Shown here one piece after another: positions 1 to 12,886 of a DNA stretch of 64,000 nt. The notes under the pieces were generated by a model. It saw only the letters and a list, made by a program, of their open reading frames with translations. It did no database searches and was not told the DNA's origin. Location of the stretch: contig JAQGDQ010000006.1 of the NCBI GenBank assembly GCA_030141605.1, forward strand, positions 536,501-600,500. The letters run 5' to 3'. The number at the start of each line of letters is the position of its first letter. Within the stretch, counting starts at the first letter, position 1. The translations under genes were made by a program, and so were the position numbers. Origin of the DNA: Tubiluchus corallicola. Lineage: Eukaryota > Priapulida > Priapulimorpha > Priapulimorphida > Tubiluchidae.

Positions 1-3000
1 TGCACAAAAACGGGTACGATGACAAAAATTGTGACAAAATTAACTGGAAACATAGTATTAGAACTGTTAGTGTTAGTAAGTTTGCCGGTTAGGAAATTTT
101 GAGCAGGTCCACTGATGATATTGGCATTTGCACTGCTGTAAACGTAGAAGAAATATTTTGATGCTAATAAGCAGAAGTACTTCTCTAAAATCGCTTATAT
201 GGTTATCGTAAGACAATAGGTATTGAACAGTGTATTGTTTTAATTAAAAGTATGAGCCACTTTTTAATTTTTAAAACCTGACAATGTATCACATGTCTGC
301 TGACAGCTGTGATTGCTATATTATGCTTTTCAACACTTGTATGGGTGCAAAACACAGTGTATGCACACAAGTTGTAACCTGGTGCTATAGAAATTTATTT
401 GTCTAAGTGTGAAATTGCTATGTCTGTAATATCACATGAGCAGACCAAACATTATCTGGTGTGTATTGTGCATCTAATTCAAAATAACTTGTATGTGATT
501 AGCTATATTTTAGGTAATCTTTGTTACTTTGCAGTGAATGAAATAATGTAACCACTCATATGATCGCGTTTCCTACATTGACAACTTGGCAAATATTAAA
601 AGGTGGTCATGACAGTCGCATTATTGCATAACTCTAAAATGTGTTTTTCTGTTGCACAGTGTTGAAGCAAAAATACATGTAAAATGATTAACAGTAAATT
701 AAACAATCTTTTTGATTTATGGTTTTGGAAAGTGAATACATTAATAACTGCAAACGAAATACTCTATGCAGACTAAATCAATTTTCTTGTTTAGACTGCA
801 AAACTGTAAATTAGTATTTGTGGGAACTTTTGGAAAAAAATTTTAATAATGATATTACAGACCTTCTACATTAGTTATGGCATCATCAACTTCCCTTAGA
901 CGTAGTACAGTTACATATGTGGTGCATTTGCCTACCCCAATGCTGTGAAAGAAATTCTGCAATATTTGATTTGGCGTACTTAACATAATAATTATTTGAT
1001 GTAGATAAGAACCTTTAATCTGTGCACAATGGCAATTTTACCCGGTTCTCTGTCTTACACTTATATAAACATGAGCTTAGTTTATTCATGCACGATAAAA
1101 AAGTTTTGATATGAAAACTTTGTTTTGCATGCAACACTAATCAATGAATGGAAAATTGTTTGTACATATAAATGATGTAGATAGTGTTAAGGCAGCATGC
1201 ATTTCATTGCACGCATGTGTGCAGTTGCATTTATTTAGGAAAATGACACATATCTACATGCATGTTTACGGAACCCATAAATGTGATGGTAAGGTACACG
1301 TAATAGAATTTTCATCAAAATTAATGTCAGTATTGGATGGTTGGTTTTAGTGTTATTTTTACATAGCCTTATGTGACAGTGTCTCTCCTACTTTTTTTGG
1401 ATGTGTGTACGAGTTCTATTTGACTATAATATATCATAATATGGTATATTATATATCTATGTTGTGTGTAATCTGAGTAAGATCTGAAGCTGCCACTGTG
1501 CCTCAGGCCTTTACCTGTTTTCTGTCACAAGCTTATGTAACAGAAAGTTTTTGCTCAGCATTTTTAGTTCATTTTCTCACTTTCTTGCATTTTGTGCGTC
1601 CTCTCGTAGTTGTTTTTGCAGTCGGAATGTTGTATGAGCCAGCTTTTTGTTTTCACCAAGTTTTCATTGATTTTCTAAACTAAATTTGGACAAAACTACT
1701 TAGAGTGGCTTAAATAGTACTGGGCTTAAATTTCATGCAAACCCTTCAGGAAATTTTATTACAGCCTTTACGAAATTTTAAGACGCACACCTGCACAGTG
1801 CATACATGTGCTTCTTTCACCTTATTTTGAAACCAAGTATGCTAGAATGGGCCAAAGTAATAAATTTCAAGAGGTAACTCAAATAGATTCATCCTGTATA
1901 TTTGATATATATTTTCAATAAAGGCACACAAATAACCCTGCTTCATATGGTTATAACGCCATTTATAATTTTTTATGCAGCTAGCTTTCTGCAATCTGGA
2001 ATGCATGGTAAATTATACTGTAAAAAACAGAAGTATGGCAGAAGAAACTACCCACCAGTTTCCTCAGTGGTCACCCATCCTTTTACCCACTTGTCTAAGC
2101 ATTGTTAGACTTGTTTGATCTCTGAGAGCACACCGTGAGCACTCAGCTACCCCATTACCGTTCGAACAATTTATGCACCTGACACTCTGGAAAAATATAC
2201 ATTCCACCTGCAGCTAATACATCATGGCAAATTTTATGTAAAAAAACAGGGTAAATCTACCTTTAGTTGAAGGACTGTTACTGTCGTTATGTTCAGATAC
2301 ATGAATACTGCAAATCTGATCTGGTGAATTGTGGTTAGTCACGTGCAACCTTGATATATGCTTTTCTTATAGCAACTGCTGGCATGCATTTTTACTTCTT
2401 TTCATCACTCTAGTGAATGTCCATAGAGTTATATATTTTTGTGTGCGCATGTGGCCTCATAAGTATTATGTAAAATACTCCTGCAAATGATATCCCCAAA
2501 TTGTTTCTGTTACAGTTACCCCTAACATCAATAAACACCATTCCTTTCCTCATCCAGTGTATTTTGACCGTTTTATTCCTCATGTGCAGGTACTGTAAAA
2601 TGGACAATGGTAATAATCTGACTGAAATTGTGTCAGTTGAAACAATACAGTACAAATTTAGGGTCCACTGCCAAAAAAGTAACAGCTTGTTTGATATGTA
2701 ATTGTCAGCTAATTAAAATTCCCATTTGTTAAACGTGATGATGAGCCTTGCTTCATAGTGGCAAATGCACATGATTTAGCTGTATTAATTTGAAATGTCA
2801 TAGGTCACGCAAGTCGGTTTAGTTCTTAACTTGACTTCATAACTTCTTTTTGGTAATTGGACTCAGTGGATTGCACATTTTATCTTCCAAGACTTAATAC
2901 CTAACGTAAATCAATTGTGGGTATGTTTGCTAAGTTGGTTTAAGTCTTCAAGCTAAGAATTCGAATGGCAATTAATTACTTTTTTGTTAAAATCAACTCA

Positions 3001-4325
3001 GGTTAGCAAATTTTACAGTGCTTTGTGATGATTAATAATGCGATCAAAATGCATGTAATTGAAGATGCATGTAAATCTATAAATGCTATGCAAGCTTAGA
3101 CCAATGTTTATATGCGCATGGAAAACACTCAATGGCAAATTTGTCGAGTAACTGTACGTACAGGAACAACTAAATACTATTAATGGTTTTATTATTAAAT
3201 GGATTGTCATTTTGTATTTTTAAGTTGTTAAAGTGACAGTGTAACTTACAATAAAATCTCTGTTATAAATAATGTGTATTTAATCAACTTTGTTTTCATA
3301 GTGTATGTGAAACATGCAAAAGTATTAATTTTACTTACTGACATTAACTTTTTAGAAGTTTGATTTAAGGTGTCCCTTCTAGTTGCACCAGTTTTGGCAC
3401 TTGCATAACAAATATTAATCGAACAGAGTTGCAGCTATGGTACTATAAACACCGAATGCAAATCACGCTCATTATACAAATATCAACAACAATTTATATT
3501 TACTTGATTATAAAATTATTCTGCAACAACAATCAAAACTTGTACTAAAAATCTCCTAAGTACAGTAAGTACAATATTTCTAATTATTGTAATGCTGCAC
3601 AACATTATGATACTTTTGCTATACAGCATATCAAATTTAATGTACTACAGAAATAAAGCAGTCCAAAAAAATATGTGAGTAATTGGATTGAAGGAATCTG
3701 ACACTATTAGAATTTGGATTATCTAAATACATAATGTAATTCGTGCTGAAAAAAGTTAACAAAAAATCAACCTCACGACCATATTTCGTAAAAGGAAGTC
3801 TCAGTTATGATCATCATACTTGTGTGATTCGCTACGAATCACGATCTTTAATAAGCGCAGACAACTTTTTGATATGCTATGATAGAATAAAAAATTAAGC
3901 CAAATGAAGAACTTTGAGCCACATTCTGCAGAATGTTGTCATATTTTGTACTCACCATTTACACAGCATGAATGACTATCAATAATTCAGCAAAGATGGC
4001 CCAAAGTGATTTGCTTGGTATATATTAAGGATTTTTGAACAAATGGCAAAAATCGTCAAGGCACTATCAGTACGAAAAATTGTTATTTGGAAAGTTGAAC
4101 TGCACTTGGAAAACGAAGAAGTCAAGATAACAATATTTGAAAAATTCAGATCGTCAAAATAAGGTGACCACCTTGTGAAAGTGATTTTCCCTGACATCTT
4201 TGGTATAGACAGTCGAGGGGGGGGAGTTTAGGTCAGTTATCCTGAACTACTTCAATATTTAATATTTTGGCAGTCTTGAATGATGCTTGATGCTTAGCCT
4301 ACATGTCCCAACAACAAAAAATAAC
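1..4325. other. Gene-poor AT-rich stretch; first 3.2 kb may be a long 3' UTR
   Basis: I see no convincing exon here on either strand; the short ORFs have no recognisable domain and no good splice sites. Bases 1 to about 3250 are visibly T-rich on the plus strand and rich in TGTA and TGCA words. They end at a canonical AATAAA (3250-3255), followed by a GT-rich downstream tract. That pattern fits the tail of a long 3' UTR of a plus-strand gene lying left of the window, but this is inference only. The remaining 1 kb is unremarkable and ends with a short G-run near 4218. Confidence 0.25.
3250..3255 (+). terminator. Candidate polyadenylation signal AATAAA
   Basis: Canonical hexamer with a GT-rich stretch 20-60 bases downstream. 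It could end the T-rich putative 3' UTR to its left. No coding exon in the window can be tied to it. Confidence 0.3.
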
Positions 4326-4327
4326 TA

Positions 4328-5312
4328 CAATAGGTGCCGCTTAATAGACTCACTTTGGGACTGAAGTGTTTTGACCCATTTAACCAACTGAACCCATTAA
4401 AAGATGGATGTAGTATAGTCATCAGCTTAGTATGCACTGCAAAGGTTTTTAATGGATTTTAGAAACGAAGTAATGCCTAAATTCCTTTGTGCAGCTAAAA
4501 ATTAGAAAAAATATTTTAAAATATTTAATTTATATAAGTGAATTAGCAATAAATTAAAAAGTATACTTTTCTAAATCACATGAGTCTGTTTATTTGCAAA
4601 AATTACTTTGAAAGTCGGCTACTTCGTTTTATCGCGAAGAAGTTGGCTCACAAAGTTCTTATAATTATAAAAACGTTGAAATCTGTTGTTGTATGATGCA
4701 CAAATTCTCTTAAAATACTTATTGCCTGGCATGCTTAAACTGTTGGTGGTGCCTGTGTTTCCCCGCAGTTTCGTCTGTAGCTTCGCCCAAGCTCCAGCTT
4801 GCTATAATTGTGACGTACTTACTGTACTGTATCTGTGTCCCTGGCATAACAGCAACATCCAACTGTGTTAAACTTTCTGGCAAAGACTGCCAGAGCTTCA
4901 AAAGCAAACTGCTAAACTAGTGATTAAATGTTTAGCTTCCAGGAATTCTTGGGTAAGGAGGTTAATTGCAGTGGATCAGCGGGTCAAAGCAAACCATTAG
5001 GCTAGCATAATTAGGGTATGCTAAACGTTGCTGCTTACAAACAAAACGGTACTTAACATGATTGTTTCTATGTATATTATAGGACAAAAGCCAACTAAGA
5101 TGGTATAAAAGTCATAAAAGCTTATTAGTCACACGAAAGTGTCTTATTGAAGCATGTGAAGGAAAAATATTGAATCAATTACGCAGAGTTATTTGAGTCA
5201 ATTACCAACAGTTTTTATGTACATATGAATAGAAGCGGTCCATACCAGGCATTTTTGAGTCAATTAAGCGATTAAGTCTATTAACTGTGAGTCTATTAAG
5301 TGGTGCCTACTG
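4328..5312. mobile_element. Non-autonomous DNA transposon with TA target duplication
   Basis: The ends form terminal inverted repeats of about 23 bp. The left begins CAATAGGTGCCGCTTAATAG and the complement of the right begins CAGTAGGCACCACTTAATAG, both continuing into ACTCA. A TA dinucleotide flanks each side (4326-4327 and 5313-5314). CA(G)T-type ends with a TA duplication are typical of the Tc1/mariner/pogo superfamily. The 985-bp interior has no long ORF and no visible transposase motif. The word GTCTATTAA is repeated just inside the right end. Confidence 0.7.
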
Positions 5313-5818
5313 TATACCCTATTTAAATTCAAATGGCAGCTAAGATGCTACAAACTGATCATTGCAATAAGCAGAAACTGTTTTATTTTGGAGTTGTATC
5401 TCAAACAGGTAAATTGCCTTTTTAGGGACAGAGAGGCTGTGTGTCAATTTATGCTGCTACTGAAGGGGATTAAATATGGCATTTCTGAGCAATTTCCAAA
5501 AGAGATTGTTGAGAAATGGAAAAAATATACACTACAGTGGGAGCTGTTAAACAAGCAGGGCAAAAAACATCCGTGAAATTGAGCAAGTTGCACCCAGATA
5601 GAAAACTCTATACAGAATAAATAAATGTGACATAGGACAGGCTTCTTCAGTCATATTTGTCTGCCCAGCAAAGTATCTGCTACTTTTAAACAGTAATTTC
5701 AATGTGTAATGAATGTTTCTGGCTACTTCTATTGAATCTACTTGGCCAGTGCAAAGAGTGGTTGATCTACAGCTATAACTGAACTGAATTTCATCTGTTT
5801 TATCTATGGCATGTTCAA

Positions 5819-6127
5819 CAGGGCTGTCTTAACAGCATTATAGGCCCCGGGCAAACCACCTACACTACTTACCCAACTACCTACAACACCACTCACAGGG
5901 AATAAAAACGTAAATGGTTGGTAAAATTGAACATATATTTATTATATTGGTATTTGGTACTTTAATGAGTGTTTAAGCGCTAAAAACATGCCGAACAGCA
6001 AAGATTAACCAACACAAACGTTTGAGCAGCATAACTTTGACATGAATCTTGAAAAACAATACACATAGATTAGCAATGGGTTCTTATGCTTCTGGAGCCC
6101 CCGGGCCCATGCGTTAAGACAGCCCCG
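5819..6127. mobile_element. hAT-like MITE, about 309 bp
   Basis: Starts CAGGGCTGTCTTAAC and its right end, reverse-complemented, starts CGGGGCTGTCTTAAC, each followed by a GGCCC/CCCGGG-rich block. The flanking octamers ATGTTCAA (5811-5818) and ATGCTCGA (6128-6135) match at 6 of 8 positions, as expected for an old 8-bp hAT target duplication. There is no ORF inside. Confidence 0.65.
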
Positions 6128-6135
6128 ATGCTCGA

Positions 6136-6642
6136 TAGTTTATACTTCTTTAGAATGGTCCCTTAGTAAGGACAAAAGGGCAGAAGTCCACAACAAAATG
6201 CTGATTTTTAATGCCCAGAAAGGATTTTTAATTGTACGCTGATCATGTTACTATAGTGGAGTGATTGCAGACTTCTGTAAACTAGAACACTGATTACAGA
6301 ATAAAACTTCTGTTCATCTTAATGAGTGATCTGTAATGTTTGCCACCATATTGGATTTTGGGTGCCATTTTAAATTTTCGCATTGAAATATCATGTTAAA
6401 TTGTGTGTTTATCAACATTAATTGATAAAACATGCAGTAGTTTACATTATGTGTCCAAAATAAAATGTAATTCCTGCTTTTTGCAATGATCAATCTGTTT
6501 ACACATTAGTTGCCACTATGGATCACGGCCATCATTATAAATTTTATGTTGGTAATAATGCCTATCTGAAATAGCATATTTTGAACTATAAGTGTGCCAT
6601 ATTTCTTGTTCTTACCATCAATTGAACAATTATTAAATTTTC
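6136..6642. other. Intergenic DNA downstream of SUGCT
   Basis: AT-rich sequence beyond the SUGCT polyadenylation signal. I see no exon, RNA gene or repeat ends here. Confidence 0.4.
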
Positions 6643-6648
6643 TTTATT
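6643..6648 (-). terminator. SUGCT polyadenylation signal AATAAA (minus strand)
   Basis: TTTATT on the plus strand reads AATAAA on the minus strand, about 90 bases past the SUGCT stop codon. It is the nearest canonical hexamer and gives a short 3' UTR. Confidence 0.55.
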
Positions 6649-6734
6649 TAGTAGTATAACAAAACAATAAATGTCTATAATAACTAATAACAATCCAATA
6701 ACAATCAACAAACAAAAAACAGGCAGTTTTACCA

Positions 6735-6883
6735 TCATGATATCACCTTCTCTTCTCTATATCGATACACTTCCCTTTTTTCATATCCCAGAATTTCACC
6801 CATGATCTCATCTGTGTGTTCCCCTAGTAAGGGTGGTGGCAAAATCGGAGAATTTCTGCTTGCACTAAATGTCACTGGTGGCC
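6735..6883 (-). CDS. SUGCT: SUGCT exon 13 (stop codon)
   Basis: Encodes [20 protein letters not shown] and [14 protein letters not shown], ending at TGA. The acceptor TTGTTCCAG|GG keeps the frame and joins GRIKLAG directly to PPVTFS, as in relatives. A second AG 16 bases upstream would shift the frame. Confidence 0.9.
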
Positions 6884-9800
6884 CTGGAACAAACATAGCC
6901 TGTTTAGAAGCACAAACTGGGAGACTTTCTGAAATGAATACTGCTGTACAAATTTCAATACACAAGCACTTTCCTCAAGACTTCAGTCCCTTGAATTTTT
7001 AAAATAAGAAAGTTGAGATTAATAAACTAAGAGTTTCAGGTAAAAAAGCACTAACCTGCAATTTTCTAAAGTAAAGTATTTCTTACTCAATTACTACTAG
7101 ATGGGTTTCGCCAAATTTCAAAGGCTGACCAATCTGCCCCAACTAGCTGCTGGCAGGCATTGAACCGTTAAAATAAAGACTTTTAGAGAAAAACTAACCC
7201 AAAGTAATAGAAACATCCCCAATCCTGGCCTCACCCCTAGAAAATGTTAAGCTGAATAAGCTAAATACCCTCCCCCAAACTAGCAGCTGACACAAATTTG
7301 AACCTCAAAATCGAAAGTGCAGAAAAATATGACTAACGGAAAAGATCAACCAAGTCTGTCAAGCTTAGCGCAAGAAGACAGTTCGTGTCAAACTAAATTT
7401 TAGACACCAATTACCATCCCCCTAACTAGGCACAGACATGGCTTCGATCCCTTAGGTTGCCTAGATGCTAATGCCTCCCCTACTACCTGCTATGATTTAA
7501 AACACCTAACTCAAATTCTAGGAGAGATTTGACTGAACCCATGCATCATGACTAGAAAAAGCTGCTTCAAACTGCAGTTCAAACAATGACTCTATAAAAA
7601 TTATTACAAAACGAATTAATCTCTAAATTCAACAGCTTTCTAAACAGCTATAAATTTTTTAATTCTAGTTCAGTACATGTTTCTAAATAGAACTTGGGGA
7701 ATGATACAAATCGCAAACAGTTTTCCTCATTTCGAACATCAGCAACTTCTTTGAAAAGAAAAACATGAAAACAAATTTGACCAAATCTTTTTACCTGCTA
7801 GTTTAATTCTTCCTGCTGTTGAATGATTCATTTCTACTATCATATTGTTGTGTAAAACCTAAAAAATAAAAAAAATACACAGTTTAGATAGTTTTTGACA
7901 TTCGATCACGAAAGTGCCGAAAGTAAATAAGAAATCAACAACTTATTAAAATGTCTAACGAGTACGCTAACGAGTACACTGAAGTGGAATATTATCGATG
8001 ATTAACATGTCTTCCTAAAATGCAATTATCATAATCATGAGAAAACGAAGGAGCATCGTTGACTTCAAGTGTTCATTAGCTACCATTTTATGCTAACACA
8101 CCACAAACAGTTCGTCATAAAATATGGGAATGCATGTCAGAAGCAAAAAAAAGCTAAGAAATTTGGCACCTGACCAACTTTGTGGTTTTGTCTTCAGCCA
8201 CAGTCACTTTTGCGACCTTCACATAATCTTTAACCAGTTGTTTAACCTGACAAAGTTCATCTGCGACCGACCACATACCAAACAGCATTACGGTCATTGT
8301 AACTCAAAAGCTTGGCGAGCAGTTAGATAAAAATTTTTTTAGAATTGTGCTTTAAGGCCAAATGTAAAAGGTCACTAGCCATTAATTAACATCGGATCTA
8401 CATTAAAATTACTACAGTAATTCAGACAGCTAATCGCTGATCAAAAAGACGAAGACGCAATAAACAAGTACATAATTAATATTTATTTGTACATTAGCTG
8501 TTCATACACAGGTACTGTGTTAAAACAGCTGTGAATTGGTGTTGTCAACTTATTACATGTGGACTTGTGGAGACTACATTTAATTGGGTTGCCAGTACCT
8601 TACACTAATAAATAAAATTTATTAAATTAGGTTGACACGTCAGCACATTATTAATGTAATTGAACACAGAGAAAAACCTATATTAGATTTAGTTGTTCCT
8701 GGTGCTGAGATAGACAAGTAGCAGCACAAGTTACATAGTTACACAGCAAAATTTTGAAAGAATGTCAAAGCAAGTAACATGGCACAAGCTAATTCCGTAG
8801 GATCCACTGACAAAAAACAATAAATAGCCATTCACAATGGGTTCGAGTACATAAAAAAGGCTACTAATAAATTATCGTCACCTGTGGGTCAGTAAATACT
8901 TGTTCCATGTTGTTAATAGGGCCGTATGGTATTCCACAACCATCAAATATCCTTAACCATTCATTTGTTGACTTTGTGGAAATTCTTTGCTGAATGACGG
9001 ACAACAGCGAAAGTCGATTCTTTACACGATCCTCGTTCATAGCATAGTCTGGATTGTCTACAAGATCTGGCAAGCCAATTCGCTACAAATTCAAAACCAT
9101 AAGCTATTAAATAATGCTAGGAAGGTACATAAGAACACAACTTTGCATGATATATTTTCAAAACACTACTATTCAAATTTTCAAATCATTTAGACTTAAA
9201 ATGTTTAAACCACCGATAATCACTGCTTTTACACTGCAAAACCTTGCTTTCCACCCTGCAAAACTGGTTTATTAACGCACTAAAATTTTACGACTCTAGT
9301 ACCATTTTCAGTATAAAAACATAACTAAAATCATTGTCAGCTCACGAAATGCTTGCTACAGTCATATTTTACTTTGGGGTGCAATGTATAACATATCTCT
9401 GGTGACAATGAAAAAGTAATACTTTCCTTGGGATTCAGACCCTGCCTCCAATGAAGCATGCCACAAGGCGAGGACATTAACAATTGCACATTTACATCTA
9501 TTAACCACATGTGATCTAGAGCATTAAAAAACACAAAGATTCTTAATAGACATTTGCCCAAGTAAATATTATGATTTGGTTGAGCAGTGTTCTGAATTCT
9601 GAAGAAAATGTTACTTCTAATGTTACATACCATTATGTTAAATTAATGATATACAAACAATGGTAGTATTAATAATATCAACAACTTTTACATAAACACA
9701 AGGGTAAGAGTACAAAATTGCATAAAAAACTGTTCCAAGATTCAAAGCGAGACTTCCAAATAGCCTGGGTGGAATCAGTGTTTCTTATATGTTTTCATGT

Positions 9801-12800
9801 AGCAATTATAGCTTTAAATACATTGTTTAAACCAGCAGGACAGTAACCATTAACACTTACATCCCAACAGTCAACTCTGCACAAGGAATCTTGTTTGGCA
9901 TAGATTTTGAAGTTATAAACGAAGCAGAATTTAAAAATGATTAACTGAGATAAGAAGTCTTCTACATTGAAAACATGTAACTTACTTTAACACCATTAGG
10001 GCCATTATTGTAATCTGGTTTTTAATTAAATTTTGGAAGATGTATTCTCCTTTTTAATACTGTATTTAAGAATCGTTTTTATCAGTTAATGCTAAAGAGA
10101 AACAATGAAGTCAAATGTGACTGTCAATGTTTTACATTATAATCCAACGGTGACGAAAATTATAGTTCATGTTTTAACTGTAATTTTAATTATTTTCTTA
10201 TAATATTCAGCTTCATATTGAAAATAGTGCTCGGAATATTCAATACTTAGTTATAATAAACAAATGGTAAATTATGAATGCTGCAGAATGCAAATACTTA
10301 TGATGTGTAGAAGCTTACAGCTGTATACAAAATTACAGGAATTACAACCCACCTCACATAAGATTTTGAACTGTTTGTCATTTCCACCACCTAGTACAAT
10401 ATATCCATCACTGGTTTCAAATGCCTACAACACAATATTGGCATAAGTAAACCACCGCTATAAAAGAGAGCTCTATTATACAGAAGACTGCAATAATTTG
10501 GAAAGCACCTCACAACTAATATGTGTAAGATCAATTGTACAATTTAAACTGCTTCATCAGTGCCATTATGTAATATGAACTATGAATTACTTGTCTAATC
10601 AAAAAAAGGCTTACTGTATCTGTAAAACTGTCTAACTGAGACAAATGCATTTATCAAAACATAGAGCTGCCAAGGGTAAAGAATGAAATGAGCAAGACTT
10701 CACAGTTCAGTAAGAGGTTTTTAGGAATACTGTAAACTCAATCGCTAGAATGCAGGTGAGGTGCACACCAACACATTCTCTTACATCCAGATGTATTTTC
10801 ATTAATTCAAAATGCAAATTAAGTCTGAAATTTACATTCTTCTTAAATATGTTATAATTATTATTGTTATGTTACTTATTAATTTAACATTGATGAGTTT
10901 CAATCCTTAATTCAGCACATTACTATGTTTTATTTAGATGATCTGCAATAATGGAAAAGCTTGCAAATGGGACAAAATTTATCAATGCCACAATTTCCAA
11001 ATGCAAATATTTTTTGTTCTGCTTAAAGAATAAATTTAAGAAGGTTCGTTGGCTTTTAATTCCTAGACTGCATTTTTAACATTTAGTAGGCAAACATGTA
11101 ATTCAATGTAAGCTAATTTAATCATTGACTACAAAATTTTAATAAACTTATTACTTATTATTATTTTAAAACTAACAACTTTACTTGAGAGAACATAATA
11201 CTTTGTTTTTTTTTTGTTTTCCAGAAATCATTTTGACTTTGAAAGTACCACCCCACCAATGCTAACCAATAAGCTAAGCTTACCTGTGCTTTAATTTTAA
11301 CCATCTTATTCGAATGCTGTTATTATATTCCCGTTCGCTAATCTCAGCAGGACCTCATTCCAGATTATATTAACAGGCTCAATTTGTTTTTGTCAAAGTT
11401 TTGCACAAAGCCTTCTTACAAAGTTTTGAACAATGAGAAGAAATTACTTGACACTTTCCACGTTACAACAAAACTGCAAAATTGAAATTTCAAGAATTTC
11501 AAGCAGTAACTCATTTTTGCAACAGCAAGAAATGCCCTTAAGCTCACCAGTAACCACTGATATTTATAGCACGCATTAATTTTTGCATAAAGATGCCAAA
11601 AAATCGGAATTTATTGTTATCATTTTATGGCAGATTGTCAACATCTGCAAAATAACAGTCTCAAATTGATCTTCATGACTTATGACCATTACAGTTGGCC
11701 CAAATGGCATAATTTTTATTAAGTTTGGGAGTTCTGGATACAAACACCTTAGAAATAAAAGTTATATTAAAGGTGCAAAAAACTGTAGTAAATAATTAGT
11801 ATACACAAAATTCAAAAAAAGTTGGAAGATTTCCCAGGTAAACACAATATCCCGCATCACATGCTTATGATGTGCAACCTAAACTAAAATACTTTAGTGC
11901 AAAAACAATGTCCGACACACTGAGATAATTACCTGATAAGGAACAATGCTTTCATGTGCAGTGCCCCATCTTTTAGCTTCTTGTTTTGCATTTAAATAAT
12001 TTGAACCAAGATTCACTAAACTCGATACCTGCAACACAATACATACAGATTTGCTTCAGCAATTTGGAGATACAAAAGGTTACCATACCCAGATTACATA
12101 AACTTCTGTTATCCACAACAAATTAAATTTGATTATGCCAGTTAATAGGTCAATACGTAATAGTAAGCCAGTGGGTGATAAGTCAGGTGAGGCTATATAT
12201 AATCACCTTCTTTCTATGTAAAAAAAATTACACAACATAATAACAAAAAGGTTTGTGTAGCTTGCCTAAACTATCAGCTTACCTGAGTAGACAAAAGATT
12301 ACAATGAATATGTTGCCCAATACCAGTCATCTGACGCTGTATTAGAGCTGCCATTATAGCACCATGGGCATATAAACCAGTAGCCAAATCTGTCATAGCC
12401 ACCCCAACCTTACACGGCTGTCCATTCTGTATTGAATTGATAAATCCATTAATAATAGAGCAAAAAAGGCAAGTGTGTTACATATGCATGCTAAATCTCA
12501 ACATTCATACTTTACGTAGTCAGAGTTTTTTCTATCATCTTAATCGACAAGCTCTGAAGGGTGGCTATCAGGTGTTTCTAAAATATTTATTTCCGTTTGG
12601 TCGATTTAACTATTGTTTCAATGGGAAAAATTACTTAAGAGTGATGTCAACAATGGCAACAATTGCGTATTCAGATTAGATTCAGAGGCATTTAATGGCT
12701 AAATAGTTTAATAATAAATTTCACAAAACAAGGCTAAATGACTAGAATGAGAGAAAGGGAAGCAGAGACAGAGGCAGAGAGGGAGGGAGGGAGGGAGGGA

Positions 12801-12827
12801 GGGAGGGAGGGAGAGGGAGGGAGAGAA

Positions 12828-12886
<59 letters not shown>

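Noticed and set aside
5388-5576. 62-codon ORF next to the TA-flanked transposon
   Set aside because: Composition looks protein-like, but no family, splice site or relation to the transposon could be shown. It may be a transposase remnant.
6884-6965. Extended version of SUGCT exon 13
   Set aside because: The upstream AG (6900-6901) breaks the frame. A still longer version would insert residues absent from relatives; the CCAG|GG acceptor fits exactly.
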